A stretch of 33,471 nucleotides of DNA from Brasilonema bromeliae SPC951 (GTDB taxonomy: Bacteria; Cyanobacteriota; Cyanobacteriia; Cyanobacteriales; Nostocaceae). Numbering within the stretch: the first letter of the stretch is position 1; every line of letters begins with the position of its first letter. Of the stretch, positions 15,754 through 23,497 are shown one piece after another. The stretch spans positions 1 to 33,471 of the forward strand of contig NZ_QMEB01000035.1 of NCBI RefSeq assembly GCF_012912135.1, written 5' to 3'. The notes under the pieces are model-generated. The model was given only the letters and a program-made list of their open reading frames with translations, was not told the DNA's origin and searched no databases. The translations under genes were made by a program, and so were the position numbers.

Positions 15754-18453
15754 ATGAGAATCCTCAAGATCCAGACCTTACGCGGCCCCAACTATTGGAG
15801 CATTCGACGCCACAAGCTCATTGTCATGCGCCTCGATTTAGAAAACCTTGCCGAGACGCCCACAAACGAAATTCACGGCTTCTATGAAGGATTAGTGGAG
15901 GCTTTGCCCAGTCTGGAAGGTCATTTTTGCTCACCGGGCTGTCGTGGTGGTTTTTTGATGCGAGTGCGCGAAGGCACCATGATGGGTCATGTTGTGGAAC
16001 ATGTAGCCCTAGAATTGCAAGATTTGACTGGAATGAACGTAGGCTTTGGTCGGACCCGAGAAACATCAACATCGGGAGTATACCAGGTAGTGCTCGAGTA
16101 TCTCAATGAGGAAGCGGGACGCTACGCTGGCAGAGCAGCAGTGCGGCTATGCCAAAGTATTGTAGACCGGGGTCGCTATCCAAAGGCAGAGTTAGAGCAA
16201 GATTTGCAAGACCTCAGAGACTTATGGCGTGACGCTGCTTTAGGACCGAGTACGGAAACACTTGTCAAAGAAGCAGAAAAAAGAGGCATTCCCTGGATGC
16301 AACTCGGCGCACGCTTTTTGATTCAGCTAGGCTACGGCGTGAATCAAAAGCGGGTACAAGCGACGATGACAGACAGTACCAGCATCTTGGGAGTAGAACT
16401 CGCCTGCGATAAAGAAGCCACCAAACGCGTTCTTGCCAACGCTGGAGTCCCAGTACCAAGAGGTACCGTCATCAACTTCTTGGATGATTTACAACAAGCC
16501 ATAGAATACGTTGGCGGCTACCCTATTGTCATCAAACCTTTAGATGGCAACCACGGACGCGGTATCTCTATTAATATCACTTCCACCGAAGAAGCGGAAG
16601 CTGCTTATGATTCTGCTAGACAGGTTTCCCGAGCAATTATTGTTGAGCGGTATTACACTGGGCGGGATCACAGAGTACTGGTGGTGGATGGCAAAGTTGT
16701 GGCAGTTGCTGAACGTGTGCCAGCTCATGTGGTGGGCAATGGCAAATCTACCATCTTTGAACTCATTGAGGAAACGAACAAAGATCCAAACCGTGGCGAA
16801 GGACATGATAATGTCCTCACCAAAATTGAACTCGACCGCACCAGCTACCAACTGATGGAAAAGCAAGGTCTCACTCTTAATAGCGTGTTACCTAAAAACC
16901 AAATTTGCTATCTGCGGGCAACGGCAAACTTGAGTACAGGGGGCATTGCCATAGACCGTACAGATGAAATTCATCCAGAAAATATTTGGCTGGCACAACG
17001 GATAGTAAAAGTTATCGGTTTGGATATTGCAGGAATTGATATTGTGACAGCGGATATTAGCCGTCCCTTGCGAGAAGTGGATGGTGTGATTGTAGAAGTT
17101 AATGCCGCTCCCGGATTCCGGATGCATGTTGCTCCAAGCCAAGGCATCCCTCGTAATGTAGGAGGAGCAGTCATGGATATGCTGTTCCCAGCGGATAAAA
17201 TCAGTCACATACCCATTCTTGCCGTCACGGGCACTAACGGCAAAACTACCACGACTCGGCTGTTGGCACACATTTTTAAGCAGACTCATAAAGTCATAGG
17301 TTATACAACTACAGATGGGACATATATCGGGGATTATTTAGTAGAGTCAGGAGACAATACAGGTCCCCAAAGTGCCCAACTCATCCTACAAGATCCAACA
17401 GTGGAAGTGGCGGTACTGGAAACTGCTCGTGGGGGTATTCTCCGGTCTGGACTAGCTTTTGAAAACGCTAACGTGGGCGTGATATTGAACGTTGCCTCTG
17501 ACCACCTGGGCATAGGCGATATTGATACTATTGAACAGTTGGCGAATCTCAAGAGTGTGGTCGCGGAAGCTGTGTTTCCTGACGGCTACGCAGTGCTTAA
17601 CGCTGATGATCACAGAGTCGCTGCTATGGCAGAAAAAACAAAAGCCAATATTGCCTACTTCACCATGAATCCGGATTCGGAATTGGTGCGAAAGCACATT
17701 CAAAAGGGAGGAGTAGCCGCAGTCTATGAAAATGGCTATCTGTCAATCTTAAAAGGCGATTGGACGCACCGGATTGAACGGGCAGAAAATATACCCCTGA
17801 CAATGGGTGGACGTGCACCGTTTATGATAGCCAATGCTTTAGCAGCTTCTTTGGCAGCGTTCGTACAAAATGTCAGCATAGAACAAATTCGTGCTGGCTT
17901 GAATACCTTTCGCGCTTCGGTGAGTCAAACACCGGGACGAATGAATTTGTTTAATTTGGGGAATTACCACGCTTTGGTAGATTATGCCCACAACCCAGCT
18001 AGTTATCAAGCTTTAGGTGCTTTCGTCCGCAATTGGATTTCTGGCAAACGGATTGGAGTTGTTGGCGGACCTGGCGATCGCCGCGACGAAGATTTCGTCA
18101 TGCTTGGCAAACTAGCAGCGGAAATTTTTGACTCTATTATCGTCAAAGAAGATGACGACACCAGGGGACGGGGGCGCGGTTCAGCGGCTGATTTAATTGT
18201 TCAAGGTATCAAACAAATCAACCCCAACTACCAGCATCAAACAATTCTCAGCGAAACAGAAGCGATTAACAGAGCATTAGACATGGCCCCAGATAACAGT
18301 CTAGTGGTCATTTTGCCAGAAAGCATTAGCCGTGCTATTGCCTTAATTACAGCACGTGGAGTCGTCAAAGACGAGATACTCCAACAAACCAACCCGTCTA
18401 CCATAGATTCTCAAGTTGGGGTGAAATCAACTGTCGTCAACACGCTGTTATAG
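15754..18453 (+). CDS. cphA: Cyanophycin synthetase
   Basis: This 899-residue enzyme adds aspartate to the backbone and arginine to the side chains of cyanophycin, using two ATP sites. It has the CphA N-terminal domain (1-160), an ATP-grasp domain (about 200-480, with EVNAAPGFRMHVAPS at its end) that adds aspartate, and a Mur-ligase-like domain with the P-loop AVTGTNGKTTTTR at 490-502 that adds arginine, followed by the ETARGGILR and YAHNPASY motifs. Length is typical for CphA1. It works opposite cphB in a store-and-release cycle for nitrogen in cytoplasmic granules. A weak stem-loop follows. Confidence 0.98.
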   Translation: MRILKIQTLRGPNYWSIRRHKLIVMRLDLENLAETPTNEIHGFYEGLVEALPSLEGHFCSPGCRGGFLMRVREGTMMGHVVEHVALELQDLTGMNVGFGRTRETSTSGVYQVVLEYLNEEAGRYAGRAAVRLCQSIVDRGRYPKAELEQDLQDLRDLWRDAALGPSTETLVKEAEKRGIPWMQLGARFLIQLGYGVNQKRVQATMTDSTSILGVELACDKEATKRVLANAGVPVPRGTVINFLDDLQQAIEYVGGYPIVIKPLDGNHGRGISINITSTEEAEAAYDSARQVSRAIIVERYYTGRDHRVLVVDGKVVAVAERVPAHVVGNGKSTIFELIEETNKDPNRGEGHDNVLTKIELDRTSYQLMEKQGLTLNSVLPKNQICYLRATANLSTGGIAIDRTDEIHPENIWLAQRIVKVIGLDIAGIDIVTADISRPLREVDGVIVEVNAAPGFRMHVAPSQGIPRNVGGAVMDMLFPADKISHIPILAVTGTNGKTTTTRLLAHIFKQTHKVIGYTTTDGTYIGDYLVESGDNTGPQSAQLILQDPTVEVAVLETARGGILRSGLAFENANVGVILNVASDHLGIGDIDTIEQLANLKSVVAEAVFPDGYAVLNADDHRVAAMAEKTKANIAYFTMNPDSELVRKHIQKGGVAAVYENGYLSILKGDWTHRIERAENIPLTMGGRAPFMIANALAASLAAFVQNVSIEQIRAGLNTFRASVSQTPGRMNLFNLGNYHALVDYAHNPASYQALGAFVRNWISGKRIGVVGGPGDRRDEDFVMLGKLAAEIFDSIIVKEDDDTRGRGRGSAADLIVQGIKQINPNYQHQTILSETEAINRALDMAPDNSLVVILPESISRAIALITARGVVKDEILQQTNPSTIDSQVGVKSTVVNTLL

Positions 18454-18454
18454 T

Positions 18455-18479
18455 CCGAATCAGGCAGCACTTGATTCGG
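18455..18479 (+). terminator. Stem-loop after cphA
   Basis: CCGAATCA (18455-18462) and TGATTCGG (18472-18479) form an 8-bp stem with a 9-nt loop, two bases after the cphA stop. The T-run is weak (GTTTCCC). A CCCTTCGGCTCCGCTCAGGG palindromic patch, of a type widespread in bacteria, follows around 18502-18521. Confidence 0.55.
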
Positions 18480-18570
18480 GTTTCCCGACTTGAAGTGAGT
18501 GCCCTTCGGCTCCGCTCAGGGTAAACCGTTCATTTGTCATTACGAAAAATAAACGACAAACGACAAAGGA

Positions 18571-18744
18571 CTATTGTTTTTCTTCTTCCGGATTAGTATC
18601 CTCACTGGGATTTTTCAGTTCCTCCTTAAAACCCCGCAGAGTTTTCCCCAGTGCGCTGCCTAACTCCGGAATTTTTTTGGGCCCAAAAATCACAATAGCG
18701 ACCAAAACAATCACACCTACTTCCGTCCATCCCAATCCAAACAT
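18571..18744 (-). CDS. tatA: TatA/E-type twin-arginine translocase subunit (short ORF)
   Basis: A 57-residue reading frame starts at the ATG at 18744 and ends with TAG at 18571. It opens with MFGLGWTEVGVIVLVAIVIF, a short N-terminal membrane helix, then the hinge GPKKIPELGSALGKTLRGFK with the conserved GPKK and an amphipathic helix, then a short acidic tail. This is the standard TatA/TatE layout. TatA oligomers form the passage for folded proteins with RR signal peptides in the thylakoid and plasma membranes. It is convergent with cphA. A plus-strand frame covering the same bases is its antisense shadow. Confidence 0.93.
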   Translation of the reverse strand: MFGLGWTEVGVIVLVAIVIFGPKKIPELGSALGKTLRGFKEELKNPSEDTNPEEEKQ

Positions 18745-18796
18745 AAGCCTCTACTCCATAAAACTAATACAACGCCACACAAGTCTAGTATTTAAG

Positions 18797-18896
18797 TATA
18801 ATTTCTGCTTCACTGGGCTTTTCACAAAAATATGTAAAACTGGGCGAGGATGGACAATGCGACAGCAACAGAGGGCATCCATCGCCTAATTTTTTT
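18797..18896 (+). ncRNA. Possible small RNA: promoter-like box and intrinsic terminator with no ORF
   Basis: A TATAAT box (18797-18802) is followed about 45 bases later by a bulged GC-rich hairpin (GGCGA 18843-18847 with TCGCC 18882-18886; inner TGGA and TGC pair with TCCA and GCA) and then a run of seven T (18890-18896). On the plus strand this looks like a complete unit of about 85-90 nt. The nearest annotated gene on this strand is cphA, more than 300 bases upstream. I could not match it to a known RNA family. Confidence 0.3.
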
Positions 18897-19425
18897 GTCA
18901 ACAAAACTATAGCGCTCGCCACAGGCAACCTAGGTGGGCACGACGATTGCTCGTGGCAGTCTTGCAGTTTTACACAAGTTCAACCCCTTCACTAAGCTTA
19001 CTCAAAATTGCCCAAAGAGCAAAATTGGGCGCACTTGTGTGTCAGGTTTATTGTCAGAGTTTTAAACAAGCACCCGAGCGTGCTCCCGAAGCGTGGATTC
19101 AAGCAGGACGTCAATTCTAGACGGTGGCTTTGTTAGATCCGGATTTACCCAACGATTATGTATGTGAGCGCAGTGAACGACCCACTACCAAACGTACTAT
19201 CAATTTCACAGATTTTTGGCCAATCTTTTAGTTTTCTATCTTTTTTTACAAGAAAAATTACAAAAAGTAAAGAATTGTACGTAATTAGATGATTTGCAAG
19301 ACAAAGCATAGTAGAAAATAAAGAAAATATTAATTTGTCAGTTTTCTCTATCTGTTCATTCATGAGTCGAATAATTTTCACCGCTATCTTTAATAAAAAT
19401 CACGCACGCTCGGAGTCATATTTCC
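18897..19425. other. Gene-free interval with a possible decayed reading frame
   Basis: One plus-strand frame from just after 18889 to 19231 is open except for a single TAG. It reads RWARRLLVAVLQFYTSS and, later, CQSFKQAPERAPEAWIQAG, then TVALLDPDLPNDYVCE after the stop. The composition is protein-like but there is no start codon and I recognise no family. A hairpin TGCCCAA/TTGGGC lies near 19009-19030. The AT-rich remainder (19200-19425) probably holds the promoter of the NYN gene. Confidence 0.35.
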
Positions 19426-20082
19426 ATGCAGCTACTTCCACGACCTCAGCATAATAACCAGCGACGCTTAAAGTTGGAGCCTGAGCCACTGTTGAATATG
19501 ACACAGCTTTCTGCATTTGAGAAACCAGATATTGCAAGCGCAAATACCTTACAACCGTGCGAGAAAAACAATCCAGACAACAAGCTACACCAGCGCATTG
19601 CCATTTTTATTGATGGTGCAAACTTGTTTTACTCAGCTATGCACCTCAATCTTGAAATTGATTACACTAAACTGCTGCGCTACCTAACAAAAAAGCGTCA
19701 ACTGCTTAGGGCTTACTTTTATACAGGTGTTGATTACACGAATGATAAACAGCAAGGTTTTTTGATGTGGATGAGTCGCAATGGCTATCGTGTAGTGAGT
19801 AAAGAACTTATTGTGCTCCCTAATGGCTCTAAAAAAGCGGATTTGGATGTAGAGATTGCTGTCGATATGATGACCTTAGCAAGGTACTGCGACACTTTAG
19901 TTCTGTTGAGTGGAGATGGCGACCTTGCTTATGCTGTAGATAACATTACCTACCGAGGAGTTAAAGTGGAAGTTGTTGGTTTGGGTTGTATGACTAATGA
20001 AAGTCTGATTAGGGTTGCTGACTCTTATACTGACCTTGAACTTATCAAACAAGATATTCAAAAAAAGGTATCCGCTCAATAA
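19426..20082 (+). CDS. NYN domain protein, LabA/DUF88-like
   Basis: This 218-residue protein has about 55 variable N-terminal residues, then a NYN (PIN-like) nuclease-fold domain: IAIFIDGANLFYSAM with D63, KKADLDVEIAVDMM with D139/D141, and LVLLSGDGDLAYAV with D164/D166. These acidic residues are the expected metal site. LabA of Synechococcus elongatus, a relative, shapes circadian output by dampening KaiC-driven transcription; other NYN proteins are RNases. Whether this one acts in the clock cannot be told. The second Met (residue 25) is an alternative start. Its 3' end overlaps a LysR-like remnant on the other strand. Confidence 0.88.
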   Translation: MQLLPRPQHNNQRRLKLEPEPLLNMTQLSAFEKPDIASANTLQPCEKNNPDNKLHQRIAIFIDGANLFYSAMHLNLEIDYTKLLRYLTKKRQLLRAYFYTGVDYTNDKQQGFLMWMSRNGYRVVSKELIVLPNGSKKADLDVEIAVDMMTLARYCDTLVLLSGDGDLAYAVDNITYRGVKVEVVGLGCMTNESLIRVADSYTDLELIKQDIQKKVSAQ

Positions 20083-20210
20083 TTAGGGTGTTTCATTTTT
20101 TCGATCAATTTTGCTAGTCCATGCTGAAATCGATCAACTGCCAGGTTAATAAATTCACGCACGGCAGGCGATAGACTTTTATGCCAGGGTTGGAAACTGT
20201 AACATAATTC
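20076..20210 (-). pseudogene. C-terminal remnant of a LysR-type regulator
   Basis: A minus-strand stretch of 44 codons ends in TGA at 20076 and reads, in part, QPWHKSLSPAVREFINLA, which resembles the final effector-domain segment of LysR-type regulators. An in-frame TAG lies immediately upstream (20211-20213) and I found no continuation of the gene. It appears to be the tail of a lost regulator. The match is by eye and short, so confidence is limited. It overlaps the last seven bases of the NYN gene, tail to tail. Confidence 0.4.
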
Positions 20211-20683
20211 CTACGCATTTATCTTCAAAACTAGTCAATTTTGAGTAGGTATTGCGGAAATATGCTATGATTTCGATATTAGTAACGGTTAACAACCGTG
20301 CCGTCAGAGGATAAACCTTCCAGCGAACGACTGGCGTTTGATAAACGTGCCACAGGCGAAGTGCAGGCTCCATAGACAGAGGGTCGTTAGTAGCGCCTCA
20401 AAAGAAGTTTTTTAATAACTTCGACACATATAGCGGTCAGTTAGACCGTTCTCGCGCCTGTGGACTGGTTGATGCCGACATCGCCAGAATGAAGCAGGAA
20501 GCAAGCTTCAAACTAGATCATGAGCAGATTTGTCTACTTATGAATAGTTGTGAATAGGTCTTGTGTAACGGATACAGGGCGGTGATATTAACAGATCAAA
20601 CCCTGACTCAATCAAATCGACATACCTGTTTGATAATTCAATCAGGCAGGGGCTATGTAAAGAAAAGTAAAGTTTGAAAATTC
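20211..20683. other. Gene-free interval with decayed coding-like sequence
   Basis: No intact gene is seen. A plus-strand frame open to TAG at 20555-20557 reads FNNFDTYSGQLDRSRACGLV and DADIARMKQEASFKLDHEQI, which looks protein-like but lacks a start and has a stop upstream. I do not recognise it. Together with the LysR tail nearby this suggests a site of past deletion or insertion. Confidence 0.35.
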
Positions 20684-20709
20684 GTTTGTAGTAAGCGCTT
20701 ACTACAAAC
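20684..20709. terminator. 26-bp perfect palindrome, likely terminator of the minus-strand operon
   Basis: GTTTGTAGTAAGC (20684-20696) is followed directly by its exact complement GCTTACTACAAAC (20697-20709). It lies 30 bases past the stop codon of the minus-strand gene at 20740. GTAGTAAGCGCTTACTAC palindromes are, to my knowledge, common intergenic repeats in Nostoc-like genomes, so it may be both a repeat and a terminator. Confidence 0.6.
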
Positions 20710-20739
20710 CTTTAATTTTTTGCGCCGACTTATTTAATG

Positions 20740-21252
20740 TTAATTACCCCAAGGATTCGCAGGTTGGTCATTAATACGAACCCAATAGCGGGTAGACGGG
20801 GCTAAACCGTTTATTTCGCCATAAGCTTCTGCCCAGAAACTCCATCCAGGGTTAGGACCAGTACCATCATGGAATTCTGCCATCCGATATCCAGAAGTAC
20901 CACGAGTAATTTGTCCTACCTGGTCGCACATCTTGTCTGCAACTGCTTGAGACGTTAATTGCTTCCCTTGGATATTGGGAATTATCAACGCTGTACCGCC
21001 AGACCAAGAGGCTTTAGTCGCACCGCCAGGTGTTACACTAGACGGCGGCAGACCTTCTGGTGCCGGAGCGCCTGTCTTTTTAATGCAGAGCAGCGATCGA
21101 TATTCGTTGATATTAGTGTCGCCGTTATAAGGATCGGTACCACCAGGCTGACCATTATCCGAACCAAACAAAACATAGGTTTTGGAGTCAAGCACTAAAG
21201 GGTTGAGCCTTTGATAAATCCAATCGAAGTGGCACTTACCGTCAAAAGACAT
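20740..21252 (-). CDS. Protein of unknown function, last gene of the vitellogenin-like operon
   Basis: I do not recognise a named family. The 170-residue product has no clear signal peptide and opens with MSFDGKCHFDWIYQRLNP. It is rich in Gly, Pro and Trp, with a proline/glycine linker (APAPEGLPPSSVTPGG) in the middle. The C-terminal half has an AVADKMCDQ helix, then GYRMAEFHDGTG, FWAEAYGE and RYWVRINDQPANPWGN. That pattern of a helix with Cys followed by Trp-rich strands recalls C-type-lectin-like or DUF1566-like folds, as a weak guess. It starts 8 bases after the stop of the 672-residue exported protein, so the two are very probably co-translated. Confidence 0.75.
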   Translation of the reverse strand: MSFDGKCHFDWIYQRLNPLVLDSKTYVLFGSDNGQPGGTDPYNGDTNINEYRSLLCIKKTGAPAPEGLPPSSVTPGGATKASWSGGTALIIPNIQGKQLTSQAVADKMCDQVGQITRGTSGYRMAEFHDGTGPNPGWSFWAEAYGEINGLAPSTRYWVRINDQPANPWGN

Positions 21253-21260
21253 AATTTTTG

Positions 21261-23279
21261 TTATTTATCAAAGTAGCCTTGAGGATACATCTTCACGATG
21301 CTTGCAGCTGCCTCTTGAACATCTTTTGAAACATCGTTTTGAGCAGCTTGTTTGACAAGTTGGCGAACTTCGGGGAAACCTTCATGGGCTTCCCAAACGT
21401 TTTTCAAAGCTGCTAGGCGCACTTTAATGGCATTGTCTGAGAGAAATGCCTGCTTTTGCACTTGGAAAGTAGCCTTGTTCATTTCGCGAAATCCTAAAGC
21501 AACAGTGGCTTCTAGCCTTACCCCATCATCTGAATCAGAAGACAAAGCCTTAGTAAGTAAGGTATCGACTTGGTTATCCTGAATCCAGCGCAAAGCTGTG
21601 ACTGCGGCAGCGCGTACGCTTGGATTAGGAGCAGAAGTCAACTGAGCGATCGCTTTCAATGCTTGCTTAGAACCAGCATTGCCCAGCACTAACAAATACT
21701 GCCTGGTTTGCTCGTCGTTCTTAGCAGTTTGCAACTGTTGTACAAACTGCTCTACTATCTTATTGGCGCGTTCTGGCGAATTTTCAGCAAGGTTTCGCGC
21801 CATTGCTCCTAAAGCTAATTGTGCGGTAGAAGCGGTGCGTTCTTCCTTCGAGTTAAAGGCTAAGTTACGCAGCACATTTTCTGATTCTTGGGTAGGTGAA
21901 TTTACTGTTGCCAAGCTAGGAATTAAAATTGACATGGCAAGCCAGTCTTTCTGGTGAGCCTGAGTAGCGGTTACTAAGGCAGACTGTGCCTGAGTATTTC
22001 CGACTACACTTAAGGCGCCTGCTAGCATTTGCATGGTAAGACTTTTGGCATTTGCAGCAGCTAATCGTTTGCCCAAAGTAGCGCTAGACTCAGGATACAC
22101 ATAAATTAGTGCCTTAAATTTGAGATACAACGGTGTATTGTTCTGGTTTTTGTCAGGGGATGCTTCTGCTTTTTCCAAGTCAGCGAGTAAACTTTCTAAC
22201 GTGGTATCCCCTAATTCTTGACGCTGAATCTTAGCTTCAACTTCTGCTTCTGTTGGGGTTGCAGACAGTGCAATAGCAGGCGCCACTTTTTCTCGCTTAG
22301 TATTGGTATCACGCAGGGTAGTTAGTTCTGTAGGATTTAAGGTAGCTTGATTTGTATAAGCCATGTTCAGCGTCGTCTTTGCCTGACCAACGTTTTTGCC
22401 TGCGATGATGAATTTTTGTAGCTCTGTTCCTTGCAACGAAACTAAATACCCCCCGTGACTGTTAAAATCACCAGTAAGTTTGCCTTCAGAATTTATCGTC
22501 GTAGGAACTTGGGTATTATTTGCTTTTTTGCTAGAGGGTGGTTGTAGATATCGCAGTTTATTTTTCTGGTATTTTCCAGCTTCAGTTTGATAACTAGCTA
22601 TATAATGTCCATTAGGGTCGTCTTCCTGGCTTGTCCATTTATTTGCAAAAGTTTTGCTGCTATCGGGGGTAACAAACTGTGTTGTAGCTAGCAATGTACG
22701 GGCAAAGTTTTGAGCAACCTCGCTCATTGTCGGGTCAAATCGCACTGCGATAATTTTACCTTGAGAATTGACAGTAGCAAAAACTTGCCGTTTTAGGTCT
22801 TGTTGAATAAGTTGAGCTTGGTCTGTTACATCTTGTCCGTTGGCTTTTAAAGTAACTGCGGGATTATTTACAGTATAAGAAATTAGAAAGCACGAGCCTT
22901 TTTGCTCCAAGATAGTAACAACCAATTCACCCTTAACACTGGTTTCAAATGTATTTACAAAACCGTTTATACTAGTTGCTTCAGAGCGATTAGAAGTTTT
23001 TAAATCTCCAAACAAAGCCCGCAAGTCGGAATTAGAAGAATTTGTATAATCTAGTTTGTAGGTAAAGCGTTGACCAGGAGCAAATTGATAAACGGGTAAG
23101 GTATTGTTCTTAGCTAAGATAGTAGAAGTTAAATCTGTACCCAACTGACTTAATTGCTTTCCGTATACAACGGTGGTTGGAACTGCGAGTGTAAGCAAAA
23201 GACCAGAAAGAGCTAGTATAGATTTTGGTCGGAAAAATTTTTGGTTTAAGGTTGAATGATGTTTTGTTGTCAAAGACAT
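21261..23279 (-). CDS. Exported protein resembling the N-terminal module of large lipid transfer proteins (vitellogenin/MTP-like)
   Basis: This 672-residue protein has a signal peptide with a hydrophobic core at 20-38. Residues 62-310 are beta-rich: FAPGQRFTYKLDY (66-78), a GFVNTFETSVKGELVVTILE strand pair (106-125), then VFATVNSQGKIIAVRFDP (166-183) and a following helix, and GHYIASYQTEAGKYQKNKLRY (224-244). Residues 385-668 are paired helices with HEAT-like units such as LAGALSVVGNTQAQSAL, YLLVLGNAGSKQALKAI and PSVRAAAVTALRWI. The order of a beta barrel with the G(K)I...N(x)R segment, then a helical superhelix with LGNAG, matches vitellogenin_N domains. A lipid carrier role in the periplasm is inference. 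A plain HEAT-repeat protein is the fallback. Confidence 0.75.
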   Translation of the reverse strand: MSLTTKHHSTLNQKFFRPKSILALSGLLLTLAVPTTVVYGKQLSQLGTDLTSTILAKNNTLPVYQFAPGQRFTYKLDYTNSSNSDLRALFGDLKTSNRSEATSINGFVNTFETSVKGELVVTILEQKGSCFLISYTVNNPAVTLKANGQDVTDQAQLIQQDLKRQVFATVNSQGKIIAVRFDPTMSEVAQNFARTLLATTQFVTPDSSKTFANKWTSQEDDPNGHYIASYQTEAGKYQKNKLRYLQPPSSKKANNTQVPTTINSEGKLTGDFNSHGGYLVSLQGTELQKFIIAGKNVGQAKTTLNMAYTNQATLNPTELTTLRDTNTKREKVAPAIALSATPTEAEVEAKIQRQELGDTTLESLLADLEKAEASPDKNQNNTPLYLKFKALIYVYPESSATLGKRLAAANAKSLTMQMLAGALSVVGNTQAQSALVTATQAHQKDWLAMSILIPSLATVNSPTQESENVLRNLAFNSKEERTASTAQLALGAMARNLAENSPERANKIVEQFVQQLQTAKNDEQTRQYLLVLGNAGSKQALKAIAQLTSAPNPSVRAAAVTALRWIQDNQVDTLLTKALSSDSDDGVRLEATVALGFREMNKATFQVQKQAFLSDNAIKVRLAALKNVWEAHEGFPEVRQLVKQAAQNDVSKDVQEAAASIVKMYPQGYFDK

Positions 23280-23497
23280 ATTGCAGTTCTCTAAAGTAAA
23301 TAATAATCTGTATCAATTAACACTAAAGTTTGCAGAGATGATTGTAAGAAAGTGTGAGGTGAAGTTTTTAGTAGTTTGGTAGAAGCACTTGATAATGCCA
23401 AGTTGCCTTCAAATAATTAATTATTTAGATTACTTAAATGCAACTTGATATGATTAATTAAGGATGCAGTTAGCTAATGAAAACCTCTTTTTAGCAA

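Noticed and set aside
18677-18889. Plus-strand 70-codon frame over the tatA gene
   Set aside because: It is antisense to tatA, whose minus-strand product is clearly recognisable.
20179-20373. Minus-strand 64-codon frame near the LysR remnant
   Set aside because: No family resemblance and no ribosome site; it lies in a decayed region, out of frame with the LysR-like tail.
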